Origin: Streptomyces lasiicapitis
GTDB lineage: Bacteria; Actinomycetota; Actinomycetes; Streptomycetales; Streptomycetaceae
Length of the DNA stretch: 64,000 nt
Assembly (NCBI RefSeq): GCF_014646335.1
Contig: NZ_BMNG01000023.1
Span: forward strand, 40,966 to 104,965
Direction: 5' to 3'
Shown: piece after piece, positions 7,842-16,712 of the stretch
How positions within the stretch are numbered: the first letter of the stretch is position 1
How the letters are laid out: each line of letters opens with the position of its first letter
Made by a program: the position numbers and the translations under genes
The notes under the pieces: generated by a model
What the model was told of the DNA's origin: nothing
The model's database searches: none
What the model saw: the letters and a program-made list of their open reading frames with translations, nothing else

Positions 7842-8251
7842 TCAGGCCCGGAACCACGTGCGGGTGCCGCCGCGCCATTCGGCACGGATCCGCCGCTTGA
7901 TCAGCGCCCGCAGTTCCACGGCCGCGTCCAGGTGGTCGGGGGCGACCCCCACCTTGTTGCGCAGCAGTTCGATCAGGGATTTCCGGAGCGCCAACGCACG
8001 CTCGGGGTCGCCGGACTCGACGGGAGCAGGCCTTCGAAAAGGGGCATGGCGACGGCATGGTCACCGAGGCGGTAGCAGTCGAGGGCGAGGCGCAGCGTCA
8101 CCTCGGTCACGCGGAAGTCGGCCTCCCCCAGCCCCTCGACGAGGTCCGGCAACAGGGGTTCCAGCAGTCCGCGGCGGCGGGCGGCCTGTTCGGGGGTGCG
8201 CGGCCCGGTGGTGCGGGCGGGCACCCCATCGACGTACGAACGAAGCCTCAC
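7842..8251 (-). pseudogene. Frameshifted conserved gene coupled to acyl-CoA dehydrogenase
   Basis: A GTG at 8251 overlaps the stop of the upstream acyl-CoA dehydrogenase as GTGA, giving translational coupling. The first frame reads about 77 residues (RLRSYVDGVPARTTGPRTPE through GDHAVAMPLFEGLLP) and then runs into a stop at 7973. From about 8030 a different frame continues in good coding style (ESGDPERALALRKSLIELL, then LDAAVELRALIKRRIRAEW, TRTWFRA) to a stop at 7842. Joining the two needs one extra base and gives about 136 aa. I do not recognise the family. It is either a real single-base deletion or an assembly error, so the gene may be intact in the cell. Confidence 0.7.
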
Positions 8252-9414
8252 ACGTCGAGGCCACCCCGCTCCACGAGCCGGCTCACGATCACATTGCGCT
8301 GGATCTCGTTGGTGCCCTCGCCGACGATCATCAGCGGGGCGTCGCGGAAGTAGCGCTCCACGTCGAACTCGGTGGAGTAGCCGTGGCCGCCGTGGATGCG
8401 CAGGGCGTTGAGGGCGATCTGCATGGCGGTCTCGGAGGCGAAGAGCTTGGCCATGCCCGCTTCCATGTCGACGCGGTGTCCCGCGTCGGCCTCGCGGGCG
8501 GCGTGCAGGGTGAGTTGGCGGGCGGCGGTGAGGGAGGTGGCCATGTCGGCGAGGTAGTTGCCGATCGACTGGTGCTGCCAGATCGGCTTGCCGAACGACT
8601 CGCGCTCGCGCGCGTAGGCCAGCGCGTCCTCCAGGGCCGCCCGGCCGACTCCGAGGGCGCGGGCGGCGACCTGGAGCCGCCCCGTCTCCAGGCCCCGCAT
8701 GATCTGGGCGAAGCCGCGGCCCTCGACGCCGCCGAGCAGGGCGTCGGCCGGGGCGCGATGGTCCTCGAAGGCCAACTCGCAGCTCTCGACGCCCTTGTAG
8801 CCGAGTTTGGGCAGGTCGCGAGAGACCGTCAGGCCGGGGCCGTGCTCGACCAGGAGGACGGAGATGCCGCGGTGCGCCGGGGTGGCGTCGGGGTCGGTCC
8901 TGCACAGCAGGGCGATCAGACCCGAGCGGCGGGAGTTCGTGATCCACGTCTTCGTACCGTTGACGACATAGCCGTCGGCGTCCCTGCGGGCGACGGTGCG
9001 CAGGGCCTGGAGGTCGGAGCCGCCGCCCGGTTCGGTGAGGGCCATGGTCGCGCGGATCTCGCCGGTGGCCATCCGGGGGAGGTAGTGGCGGCGCTGGTCC
9101 TCGGTGCCGTAGTGCCGCAGCAGCTTGGCGACCACGGTGTGGCCGCCCATCGCACCGGCCAGGCTCATCCAGCCGCGGGAGAGTTCCTCGGTGAACAGGA
9201 CGTAGCAGGAGGTGGAGACGGGAGTGCCGCCGTACGCCTCCGGGACGGCGAGGCCGAAGACCCCGAGCTGTTTCATCCGCTCGATCAGGGCCTCGGGATA
9301 GGTGTCCGTGTGCTCCAACTCCCGTACGACCGGCTTCACTTCCTTGTCCACGAAGTCACGCACCGTGGTGACGACGAGCTGCTCGTCCGGGGGCAGGATG
9401 CCGAGAGTGCTCAC
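8248..9414 (-). CDS. Acyl-CoA dehydrogenase
   Basis: 388 aa FAD enzyme that introduces the alpha,beta double bond into acyl-CoA in fatty-acid or branched-chain degradation. Family signatures are visible: ATMALTEPGGGSDL (FAD/substrate loop), TKTWITNS, and the C-terminal RIHGGHGYSTEFDVERYFRD with the IVGEGTNEIQRNVI end. The GTG start has AAGGAG 9 bases upstream. It is followed, with a 4-base overlap, by the frameshifted gene at 7842-8251. Substrate chain length is not readable. Confidence 0.93.
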   Translation of the reverse strand: MSTLGILPPDEQLVVTTVRDFVDKEVKPVVRELEHTDTYPEALIERMKQLGVFGLAVPEAYGGTPVSTSCYVLFTEELSRGWMSLAGAMGGHTVVAKLLRHYGTEDQRRHYLPRMATGEIRATMALTEPGGGSDLQALRTVARRDADGYVVNGTKTWITNSRRSGLIALLCRTDPDATPAHRGISVLLVEHGPGLTVSRDLPKLGYKGVESCELAFEDHRAPADALLGGVEGRGFAQIMRGLETGRLQVAARALGVGRAALEDALAYARERESFGKPIWQHQSIGNYLADMATSLTAARQLTLHAAREADAGHRVDMEAGMAKLFASETAMQIALNALRIHGGHGYSTEFDVERYFRDAPLMIVGEGTNEIQRNVIVSRLVERGGLDV

Positions 9415-9480
9415 GTGGGGACGCTCCTTCTCGCGACGGCTTCAGACGGCTTCAGGAGGACGGACCTGTGCCGGGGCAAA

Positions 9481-9518
9481 CGTACGGGCCTGCCACCCAA
9501 AGGCGGCAGGCCCGTACG
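9481..9518 (-). terminator. 14-bp hairpin terminator after the I36 genes
   Basis: CGTACGGGCCTGCC (9481-9494) pairs perfectly with GGCAGGCCCGTACG (9505-9518) across a 10-base loop, 12 bases past the I36 gene stop. Confidence 0.8.
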
Positions 9519-9530
9519 GGACGCGTTCGT

Positions 9531-9965
9531 TCAGCAGCTCATGGCCCACGTGTGGGAGTCGCCGTTGTCGTTGGCCGCGCCGTTGTACCCGACCTCCTGG
9601 CCCGGCGTGACGCAGATGGTCATGTGGCCGCCCTGGTGGGCCCGCGAGTACACCTTGACGGTGTCCTTGATGCCGGGACCCGAGATGCCGTGGTTCGCCC
9701 ACGAGGAGTCCTCGTCCGCGATGTAGCTCTCCCACCAGCCGTCGTCGCCGGACCAGTTGGCGCGCTGTCCGTCGAAGTTGGCGTGTTCCCAGGCGCAGAA
9801 GTGGCCGCTGGGACAGTCGGCGGCGCCGGCCGGGGCGGCCACGGCGAGGCTGCCGGTCATGAGCAGCGCCGCCGCCACGCCCAGGAAGGCGCGCTTGGCG
9901 GTCCTCCGCCTCGGGGCGGATTCGGGGGCGGAGTCGGTGGTGGCGGAGGAGTGCTTCAGCGTCAT
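9531..9965 (-). CDS. Secreted peptidase inhibitor family I36 protein
   Basis: 144 aa. A long Arg-rich n-region and hydrophobic core (AFLGVAAALLMTGSLAVA) with an Ala-rich cleavage site near residue 48 form a secretion signal. The mature part begins with DCPSGHFCAWEHANFDGQ, the small crystallin-like fold of the I36 (SMPI-type) metalloprotease-inhibitor family, and ends at a C-terminal Cys. Four Cys in the mature chain suggest disulfides. It is the downstream member of a tandem pair 33 bases apart. The inhibited target is unknown. Confidence 0.82.
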   Translation of the reverse strand: MTLKHSSATTDSAPESAPRRRTAKRAFLGVAAALLMTGSLAVAAPAGAADCPSGHFCAWEHANFDGQRANWSGDDGWWESYIADEDSSWANHGISGPGIKDTVKVYSRAHQGGHMTICVTPGQEVGYNGAANDNGDSHTWAMSC

Positions 9966-9998
9966 GTCGGGCTTGTGCCTTTCTGTTCGGACGGTTCG

Positions 9999-10373
9999 TC
10001 AGGCGGCTTGGCAGCCTTCGGTCTTGTCGGAGATGCCGTCGATCCGGGAGCCCCAGGACCAGTTGTCGCTGAATTCGTACGCGCGGATGAGGCGGGAGTA
10101 GCAGGTGTCCCGCGTCCAGTCGATCGCGTACAGGTTCTTGTTCACGTCCGAGCGGAACGACGCGGTCTTGTCGTGGTGGGATTCGGGAAGATCGGCGTAA
10201 CCCGGGGGCTTGTAGCACCAGCCCGTGCCGTGCTGGCCCGGCTGGGTCCAGAAGCACACTTCGCCGGGGCCGCGTTCGACGCCGGGGCCGAGCGCGGACG
10301 CGGGCGCTGTCGAGACGAGCGCGGGGGCGAGAGCCGCGAGCAGGGCGGTGGACAGGGCGAGTCTGCGGAGCAT
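9999..10373 (-). CDS. Secreted I36-like protein
   Basis: 124 aa from the ATG at 10373, chosen because MLRRLALSTALLAALAPALV is a textbook signal peptide; the frame extends further upstream without coding character. The mature region has EVCFWTQPGQHGTGWCYKPP and later DTCYSRLIRAYEF, a degenerate I36/crystallin-type module with Cys pairs. Its partner gene follows 33 bases downstream and probably shares the transcript. The two mature domains are clearly different in sequence, so this is an old duplication or a functional pair. Confidence 0.75.
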   Translation of the reverse strand: MLRRLALSTALLAALAPALVSTAPASALGPGVERGPGEVCFWTQPGQHGTGWCYKPPGYADLPESHHDKTASFRSDVNKNLYAIDWTRDTCYSRLIRAYEFSDNWSWGSRIDGISDKTEGCQAA

Positions 10374-10568
10374 GACCACCTTCGTGTCGCTGGGTCGGGA
10401 ACGGCCCGCCCCGTCGACTGCGGGCGGGCCATCGCCAGACTGCCCCCATGCGGAGCCACGCATTCGGCCATTCACCCAAAGGGGTAGGACCGGGGCGGAA
10501 GAAGCCTTTCTCCGCATACGAGGTGGTGAAGGACCCGCGGCAGGCTCACGCCGGGCGCACCGAACGGT

Positions 10569-11054
10569 TCAGCCCCGGCCCCCGTGTCCGTCCCGCGCCA
10601 CCCACTCGCCCTCCCACAGAATCACCCGCCCCCGCAACTCCGCCTCCCCGCGCCACGCGAGCACCGACCTCGGCGCCACGCGGATGTACAGGAACGGCGC
10701 CTCCTCCGTCCGTGGATCCCACCCGAACTTCGCGGTGAACGCGTCGGCCGCCTCCCCCGGCACCTCCCGCGCCGGAAAGCACTCCGCATCCCCGCGCAGC
10801 AGCACCACGTCGAAGGTGTCCGGCAGCGAGAGCCGCACCCTCGGCTCGGCGAGCGCGTTGCGTGCCGTCGCGGACTTCTCGCCGGTGCACATCCACACCG
10901 CGTCGCCGTCCCACCAGAACCACAGCGGCACTTGGTGGGGGCCGTGCTCGGGGTGGGAGGTCGCCAGCCAGATGTCCCGTTCACCGGTGAGTCGCCGAAG
11001 GGTGTCGCGGGTACGTTCCCGCAGGTCGCGCCGTGTGCTTCCGGTGGTCTGCAT
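10569..11054 (-). CDS. PPOX-class F420/flavin-dependent oxidoreductase
   Basis: 161 aa split-barrel protein. Features are DIWLATSHPEHGPHQVPLWFWWDGDAVWMCT (strands 1-3) and TARNALAEPRVRLSLPD, typical of the actinobacterial F420- or FMN-binding PPOX group. A TACGGT box 8 bases before the ATG, with no ribosome binding site, suggests leaderless expression. The substrate is unknown; family members reduce diverse small molecules. One of five split-barrel proteins in this window. Confidence 0.8.
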   Translation of the reverse strand: MQTTGSTRRDLRERTRDTLRRLTGERDIWLATSHPEHGPHQVPLWFWWDGDAVWMCTGEKSATARNALAEPRVRLSLPDTFDVVLLRGDAECFPAREVPGEAADAFTAKFGWDPRTEEAPFLYIRVAPRSVLAWRGEAELRGRVILWEGEWVARDGHGGRG

Positions 11055-11137
11055 GGACGCCGACCGTAGTCGGCGCCCCGGCGCCGCACATGGGGCTGCG
11101 GCCGTACGCGACCTACGTCTCCCGGCCTACGCGAGAC

Positions 11138-12157
11138 CTACGCCACCCGGGGCGAGCGCCCGTTGACCTGGCTGCCGCGCCGCCTGCCCCGCGCCGGGTG
11201 GCGGCTTCTGCGGCCCCCCGCGGTCTGGGCGAGCGCGTCGAGGTGGGCCTGGATGTAGGGGACGGCCACCGTCTCCAACTCGCCCTCGATGAAGGCCGGC
11301 TGGACGTTGACCTCGAAGACGACGCCGCCGTTCTCGATGGCCAGGTCGACCCCGGCGAAGGGCAGTCCCATCGACGCGGTGGCGGCCACGGCCAGTTCGG
11401 TGAGGCGCCGCGGCAGGTCGGGCGGGGCGATGGGGATGGCCGTCGCGCCCTGGCAGGTGTTGCAGGGGGTGTCCGTCGCGGGCTGGATGTGCTCGCGGGC
11501 GTGGATGACGCGGCCGCCGAGCACGAACACGCGGAACTGGTGCCGGTCGCCGTCGGCGGTGACGTTGCCCGCGTCGCGCGAGAGCAGCCAGGCGCTGCGC
11601 CGACGCGCGTAGTACTCGGCGGCTTCGGCCAGTTGGGCGTCGGTGGTCACGTGGAAGGTGTCACTGCCGCCGGTGCCGACGACCGGCCGGGCCCAGGTGT
11701 CACGGCCGAGCCGCTCGAACGCGGCGGCCGTCTCCCGCGTGCCCGGCCGCGACAGGACGACGGTGTCCATCTGGGCGACGCCGTCCCGCTCGAAGCGGGC
11801 GACCGTGCGGTCCTTCTCGGTGGCCGACCGCCATGCCGCGACGCCGGAGCCCAGCGTCACCGCGTGGTGGTGGGCGAGCAGGCGCTGGAAGGCGGCGAGG
11901 GCGCGGCGCCGGTGCGGTGGTATCTCGTACAGCACGACCACGTCAGGCACCACCTCCAGCCCCTGGTCGGGGACGTGGAGGCGTAAGCGCACGCCGTCGC
12001 GGTCCCGGACGCGGCCGGTGCCGCAGGGGGCGAAGTGGCGGGCGTCGATGCGGTGCGGCGGTGTGCCCGTGAGCAGTTCGACGGCTTGGGCGAGGTAGTC
12101 CCGGCAGCCCTCGGGCGACGTGGGGTCGGCGATCAGGGCGACGCACGGTCCGGACAT
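11138..12157 (-). CDS. Orphan ATP-grasp ligase (RimK-like)
   Basis: 339 aa. The C-terminal two thirds show the ATP-grasp plan: ARPVVGTGGSDTFHV (central-domain lysine/glycine region), DRHQFRVFVLGGRVIHAREH (beta strands lining ATP) and GVDLAIENGGVVFEVNVQPAF with the Mg-binding Glu and Asn. Such enzymes join a carboxylate to an amine using ATP. A CNTCQGA motif near residue 235 is unusual. The last 30 residues are Arg-rich and disordered. GGAGG is 5 bases before the ATG. No peptide precursor or partner enzyme is adjacent, so the substrate is unknown. Confidence 0.78.
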   Translation of the reverse strand: MSGPCVALIADPTSPEGCRDYLAQAVELLTGTPPHRIDARHFAPCGTGRVRDRDGVRLRLHVPDQGLEVVPDVVVLYEIPPHRRRALAAFQRLLAHHHAVTLGSGVAAWRSATEKDRTVARFERDGVAQMDTVVLSRPGTRETAAAFERLGRDTWARPVVGTGGSDTFHVTTDAQLAEAAEYYARRRSAWLLSRDAGNVTADGDRHQFRVFVLGGRVIHAREHIQPATDTPCNTCQGATAIPIAPPDLPRRLTELAVAATASMGLPFAGVDLAIENGGVVFEVNVQPAFIEGELETVAVPYIQAHLDALAQTAGGRRSRHPARGRRRGSQVNGRSPRVA

Positions 12158-12566
12158 GGGTGCCTCCAGCGGCTCTCGGCGCGCACTCGGCCCGCGCGCA
12201 CGTCGCGGCGCGGATCCGGGTGGAGATCATGGCGGGATGGTGTCTGTCCCGCGGCAGGAGGCCACCGCACCCCTTACGGCGCCGCGTCGGCCGCGCCCGC
12301 TGGTCGTCCCGGCGGTGGCGGGCCGGGGCGACGCCCGGCCGGGATGCTGGTGACCACGGGACGGGGCTGCGCCCTTTCCGCGATCCGTGCCGCAGGGCCG
12401 AGGCCCTGCCTTTCCGTGCCGCAGAGCCTTGGGCCCACACTGTAGGCGCGCGCCGGGGAGCCTGCCAGGGCGCAGGCGCGCCCTGCTCCTGCTCCGAGTA
12501 TGCGCTGCCTGCACCGGTCGTGCGCCCTGTACGTCGAGCAGTTCCTCGCCCCGGCCGGGCACGGGC
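12158..12566. other. Gene-free stretch with a short hairpin
   Basis: About 410 bases with no convincing coding frame. A hairpin, GCAGGGCC-GA-GGCCCTGC (12392-12409), is flanked by two copies of CCGTGCCGCAG. It may end transcription from the GNAT gene. Otherwise I see nothing in it. Confidence 0.4.
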
Positions 12567-13130
12567 TCACATCGGGAACGACAGCAGCCGCACGTCCCCG
12601 TCCGGCCACGCTGCCCCCTCTTGCCCCTCCTTCAGCGGCGTCCACATCGTGCGCAGCGGCATGACCGCCGGGCCCGCGGACTGCTCGACGTACACCTTGC
12701 CCTCCAGCGTCCGCCAGCCGAGCCGTTCGTAGAGGGCGACGAGGGGCGGGCGGCAGAACAGGAGCGCGTGCCGGGGGCCCATCGTGCGGGCGTGGTCGAG
12801 TGCCGCCGACAGAACGGTCCGGGCGAGGCCGCGGCCCCGAACGTCGGCCGCGACGGCCACGCCGCCGACGCCGATCACCTCGGCCTCGGTGCCGCCGATC
12901 GACACCGGCACCCTCAACAGGCCCGCGTGGGCCACGAGTCGGCCCTCCGCCCGCACACCGAAGTGCACGTCCTTGGGCAGCCACGTCAGTCCGGTGTCCG
13001 CGACACCGAAGGGGTCGGGAGCGTCGCCGAGTATCTCGGTCAGGTCGGCACGTGTGTACGCGGCGAGCGGGACCGCTGCCAAAGGCAGGGAAACGGGCGC
13101 AGGCGCGGGCGTAGGAAGATCATCAGCCAT
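12567..13130 (-). CDS. GNAT-family N-acetyltransferase
   Basis: 187 aa from the ATG at 13130. The acetyl-CoA binding motif A is VAADVRGRGLARTVLSAALDHA, preceded by the GVGGVAV strand and followed by LLFCRPPLVALYERLGWRTLEG (motif B). It transfers acetyl from acetyl-CoA to an amine; the acceptor is unknown. There is no clear ribosome binding site. CATGAT ends 6 bases before the ATG, so it may be leaderless. It opens a minus-strand gene facing away from the secreted hydrolase. Confidence 0.82.
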   Translation of the reverse strand: MADDLPTPAPAPVSLPLAAVPLAAYTRADLTEILGDAPDPFGVADTGLTWLPKDVHFGVRAEGRLVAHAGLLRVPVSIGGTEAEVIGVGGVAVAADVRGRGLARTVLSAALDHARTMGPRHALLFCRPPLVALYERLGWRTLEGKVYVEQSAGPAVMPLRTMWTPLKEGQEGAAWPDGDVRLLSFPM

Positions 13131-13363
13131 ACCGGCATCATGCGCGGCGCCCACCCTCGCCCACAAGGGCAACCCTAACCCCCAACTTGCCCCATTTGCC
13201 CGGCATTCCCCACCTCGTACGCCCCTTGAGACGACGTACGAAACCCCACGAAGCAACCCCCGCGCTCCCACCGTCATCCTCCAGGACCGGGGGATCCTAC
13301 GCAGTGGATCAACTGGACGCACTGCTGGATGCACTGGAGGAACTTGATGAACGGGAGAACGTC

Positions 13364-16201
13364 TTGATCCATGTCCCGCGCTCGGTGACCGCCGCCACGG
13401 CGGTCCTCGCGCTGGCGGTGGGGGTGCCGGGCCTGGCGCACGCGCAGCCGTCCGGCGACCGAATACCGTCCGCGTCACCGAGAGACGCCCTGCCGTCGGG
13501 CCTCCCCGCGGCCTTCGGGGACCCCACACCGCCGGGAGACGGCGAAGGCCAACTCCCCAAGGGCTGGCGGGTCGACGGCTCCGGCGCCGAGAAGCACCTG
13601 GTCTGGCGCGCCGCCGAACCGGTGCCCATGGGCGACGCCCGCGTCGAGTTCTACGCCGGCGACCGGCTCCTCGGCGTCCCCCAGCCCACGGACGACCAGC
13701 GGACGTTCCGGCTGCGCCTCGACGGCGCGAACATCGGGCAGGCCGCGGACCTTCAGGCGCAGGCCGGGGGCCGCCGTCTGGACGAGGGCGCGAAGGACAC
13801 GCCCGCGCCGTCGCGCGTCTCGCCGCCCGCCGAGTCCGCGGCTCCCCAGCCCGCGAACCGCGTCGACCCCGGCGTCCCGGGCAAGTACCGCACCGTCAGC
13901 GGTGAGTACACCCAGAAGTCGGTGCGCCTGCCCGGATTCCCCAATCCCGTCGAGATGAAGGCCACCGTCGTGGGCCCGACGGACGCCCCGGGGAAGCGGC
14001 CGCTCGCGCTGTTCCTGCACGGCCGCCACTACACGTGCTACAAGTCCGGCGGCGCCCAGGACGGCGGCTGGCCCTGCAAGTCCGGCATGAAGCCGGTGCC
14101 CAGCTACCGCGGCTACCTGCACGACCAGAAGCTCCTCGCCTCGCAGGGCTATGTGACGGTGTCGATCTCCGCCAACGGCATCAACGGCCAGGACGACGTC
14201 GCCGCGGACGGCGGCGCGCAGGCCCGTTCGTCGCTGGTGCGTCAGCACCTCGCCCGCTGGGCGGACTGGTCCGCCGGCCGCGGCGACGTGCCGAAGGCCG
14301 TGCGCGACACCGCGCCCGCCGACCTGACCAAGGTCATGCTCGTGGGCCACTCCCGGGGCGGCGAAGGCGTCAACCGCGCCGCGCTCGACAGCCTGACCCC
14401 GCCGCCCGCCGCCGAGGACGGCGCCCCCGGCCCGGCCCGCTGGAACATCCGCGGCACCGTCCTCATCGGCCCCACGATCTTCGGCCAGAACCCGGTCCCG
14501 GACGTGCCGTCGATGACGATCCTGCCGGGCTGCGACGGCGACGTCTCCGACCTCCAGGGCCAGATCTACGCCGACGGGACGCGCGGCGTCGGCCGCGGCA
14601 CCGCCCTGCACAGCGCGGTCTACGTGGTCGGCGCGAACCACAACTTCTTCAACAGCGAGTGGACTCCCGGACAGGCGGCGGCCCCGGCCGACGACGACTT
14701 CCAGTCCGGCGAGCGGCCCGACCCGGTGTGCGCGAAGGGCAAGGACACCCGCCTGACCGCCAAGCAGCAGCAGACGGCGGGCTCCACCTACATCGCGGCG
14801 GCGGCCCGGCTGTTCGTCGACGGTGACGACCGGGTGCGCCCGCTCCTCGACGGCTCCAGCCGCCGCGCCCCCTCGGCGAAGCCCGCGCACGTGCTGACCC
14901 ACGCCGTCGGCGGCAACCGCACGCCCGCGTTCGTGCCGAGTTCCTCGCTCGCCGTGTCCGGCGGCGGCCGGCTGTGCGCGCAGGTGGACGAAAGGGCGTC
15001 CCGCGCCTGCCTCCCCTCCGGGACGAAGGGCGCTTCGCCCCACTTCGCCGCCTGGGACCCCTCGCCGGAACCGGGCCGCCACGCGGTCGCGATGCGCTGG
15101 TCGCAACCAGGCGCCGTGACGAAGGTGCGTCCCAGCAAGGCCATCTCCCTCGACGGATCCGACGCGTTGGCGCTGCGCGTGATCGTGCCGCCGAACAGCA
15201 CCGGCACCCGGCTCGACGTCGCGGTCACCGACGCGTCGGGCCGCCGTGCGACGCTCGGCAAGGTCCGCGTGGACGGCCTGCCCGGCACCGACGCGACCGC
15301 GTCCTACTGGGGTCGCGAGGTGCGCGTGCCGCTCTCCGCGGCCGCCCGCGCGGGGCTCGACCTCAAGCAGGTGACCTCCCTGGAGCTGACCCCGCGCAAC
15401 CGGTCGGGCCGCGCCTGGCTGATGGACGCGTGGGGCTGGCGCCCGGGCACCCCGGACGCCGGGACGGCCGAGCTGACGCGCGTCGACATCGGTCAGCTCA
15501 AGGTCAAGGAAGGTGACTCGGGCGTCCGCGACTACCGCGTGCCCGTACGGGTCACCGGCCAGGGCAGCGGCAAGGTCCGCCTGTTCGTGACCGACCCGCG
15601 CACGCACAAGACGACGTACAAGACGGTGACCGTGCGTCCCGGCGGCGAGCCCGTCGACCTCCCGGTCACGGTGCGGGGCAACAAGCGCTACGGCGCCGAC
15701 CTCTCGTACGACGTCCTGGCCAAGGCGGTCCGCGGCACGGTCGTCGGTTCGTACCACGGCGGTGTGCAGGTGGCCGAGGACGACCCGATGCCCAAGGTCA
15801 CCGTGAAGCCGGTGGCGAACCGCGTCACCGAGGGGAAGTCCCTCAAGTGGCGCGTCTCGCTGTCCGCCGCGGCCGACACGGACATCGAGGCCGGCTTCGA
15901 CATCCGGCGCGTCAGCGGCGGCAAGGAGCTGTCCACCAAGGACGTCGGCAAGCGCTGGCTGAAGGACGTCTTCGGGAGCTCCCCGAACCCGGCCCGCCCG
16001 CTGTCCAAGGTCTCCGAGATGCCGTACATCCCGGCGCGGATCGCCGCGGGCAAGCGGAGCGTGGACGTGAGCGTGCCCACGGTCAAGGACCGGGTGCGGG
16101 AGCCGAAGGAGACCCTGCGGCTGCGCCTTGTCACCTACGACCAGGAGTGGGAGCCGCACCGGGGCCCGGAGGTCACCGGGACGGTGCGCGACCCTTCGTA
16201 G
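13364..16201 (+). CDS. Large secreted alpha/beta hydrolase with C-terminal beta domains
   Basis: About 945 aa from the TTG at 13364, chosen because GGGAGA is 5 bases upstream and it gives a clean signal peptide (HVPRSVTAATAVLALAVGVPGLAHA). After a Pro/Ser-rich segment, residues roughly 180-510 form an alpha/beta hydrolase: LALFLHGRHYTC (oxyanion region) and VMLVGHSRGGEGV with Ser about 330. Cys pairs suggest extracellular disulfides. The C-terminal third is beta-rich; RVTEGKSLKWRVSLS and KETLRLRLVTYD resemble a Calx-beta-like repeat. It is likely an exported esterase or lipase-like enzyme; the substrate is unknown. A GTG about 60 bases upstream is a weaker start. Confidence 0.8.
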   Translation: MIHVPRSVTAATAVLALAVGVPGLAHAQPSGDRIPSASPRDALPSGLPAAFGDPTPPGDGEGQLPKGWRVDGSGAEKHLVWRAAEPVPMGDARVEFYAGDRLLGVPQPTDDQRTFRLRLDGANIGQAADLQAQAGGRRLDEGAKDTPAPSRVSPPAESAAPQPANRVDPGVPGKYRTVSGEYTQKSVRLPGFPNPVEMKATVVGPTDAPGKRPLALFLHGRHYTCYKSGGAQDGGWPCKSGMKPVPSYRGYLHDQKLLASQGYVTVSISANGINGQDDVAADGGAQARSSLVRQHLARWADWSAGRGDVPKAVRDTAPADLTKVMLVGHSRGGEGVNRAALDSLTPPPAAEDGAPGPARWNIRGTVLIGPTIFGQNPVPDVPSMTILPGCDGDVSDLQGQIYADGTRGVGRGTALHSAVYVVGANHNFFNSEWTPGQAAAPADDDFQSGERPDPVCAKGKDTRLTAKQQQTAGSTYIAAAARLFVDGDDRVRPLLDGSSRRAPSAKPAHVLTHAVGGNRTPAFVPSSSLAVSGGGRLCAQVDERASRACLPSGTKGASPHFAAWDPSPEPGRHAVAMRWSQPGAVTKVRPSKAISLDGSDALALRVIVPPNSTGTRLDVAVTDASGRRATLGKVRVDGLPGTDATASYWGREVRVPLSAAARAGLDLKQVTSLELTPRNRSGRAWLMDAWGWRPGTPDAGTAELTRVDIGQLKVKEGDSGVRDYRVPVRVTGQGSGKVRLFVTDPRTHKTTYKTVTVRPGGEPVDLPVTVRGNKRYGADLSYDVLAKAVRGTVVGSYHGGVQVAEDDPMPKVTVKPVANRVTEGKSLKWRVSLSAAADTDIEAGFDIRRVSGGKELSTKDVGKRWLKDVFGSSPNPARPLSKVSEMPYIPARIAAGKRSVDVSVPTVKDRVREPKETLRLRLVTYDQEWEPHRGPEVTGTVRDPS

Positions 16202-16712
16202 CCCGAGCGCGCGCGGTCGCCCAGTCCGCGGCGACCGCGCCGCCCAGGAAGTGCACGTCGTACCGGTCCTGTTCGGGCAGGAGGCTCTCGAACGTGTCCA
16301 GGCCGTGCTGGATGCGGCCCAGGGCACGGAAGTAGCCGAACCGGTCGACACCCGGTGTCAGGACCGCGAGCAGGTCGGCGGTCGCACCGGGCGCCGCGCC
16401 GAACGCGTGCGGCATCCCGGGCGGGACGACGACGAGTCCGCCTCGCGCCACCGTCGTCGTCCCGCCGTCCAGGAAGAACTCCACGACCCCGTCGAGTACG
16501 TGGAACAGCTCCGTCGACCTGGCGTGGTGGTGGGGTCTGGCCCCGTCGGCGCCCTCGCCGAGCGTGAGGCGGTTGGCGCCCAGGGCGCCGCCGGTGTCCG
16601 CGCCGTCGGCCAGCAGGTCGAAGCCGCCGCCGTGCGGCAGGGCGACGTGTTCAGCGGTGCCGGGCGGCACGATCAGGGCTCTGGTCGTCTGCTGTCTGTC
16701 CATGTCTTTCAT
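16173..16712 (-). CDS. Cupin-domain protein
   Basis: About 179 aa. The double-stranded beta-helix motif 1 is ARPHHHARSTELFHVLDG (metal-binding His and Glu) and motif 2 is LVVVPPGMPHAFGA. It probably binds a metal; the reaction is unknown. The start is ambiguous: the first codons are a tandem array of ATGGAAGAC-type 9-base units with ATGs at 16745, 16736, 16727, 16712 and 16703. I chose 16712 because GGAAGA is 7 bases upstream. The stop overlaps the end of the hydrolase gene by 29 bases. Divergent from a LysR gene that may regulate it. Confidence 0.78.
   Translation of the reverse strand: MKDMDRQQTTRALIVPPGTAEHVALPHGGGFDLLADGADTGGALGANRLTLGEGADGARPHHHARSTELFHVLDGVVEFFLDGGTTTVARGGLVVVPPGMPHAFGAAPGATADLLAVLTPGVDRFGYFRALGRIQHGLDTFESLLPEQDRYDVHFLGGAVAADWATARARATKGRAPSR

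Noticed and set aside
8000..8040. Programmed -1 frameshift as the explanation for the split gene
   Set aside because: No X-XXY-YYZ slippery sequence and no clear downstream pseudoknot; a missing base is simpler.
13475..16351. 958-codon minus-strand frame opposite the secreted hydrolase
   Set aside because: It is a shadow of the hydrolase, whose signal peptide and GHSRGG motif identify the real strand.
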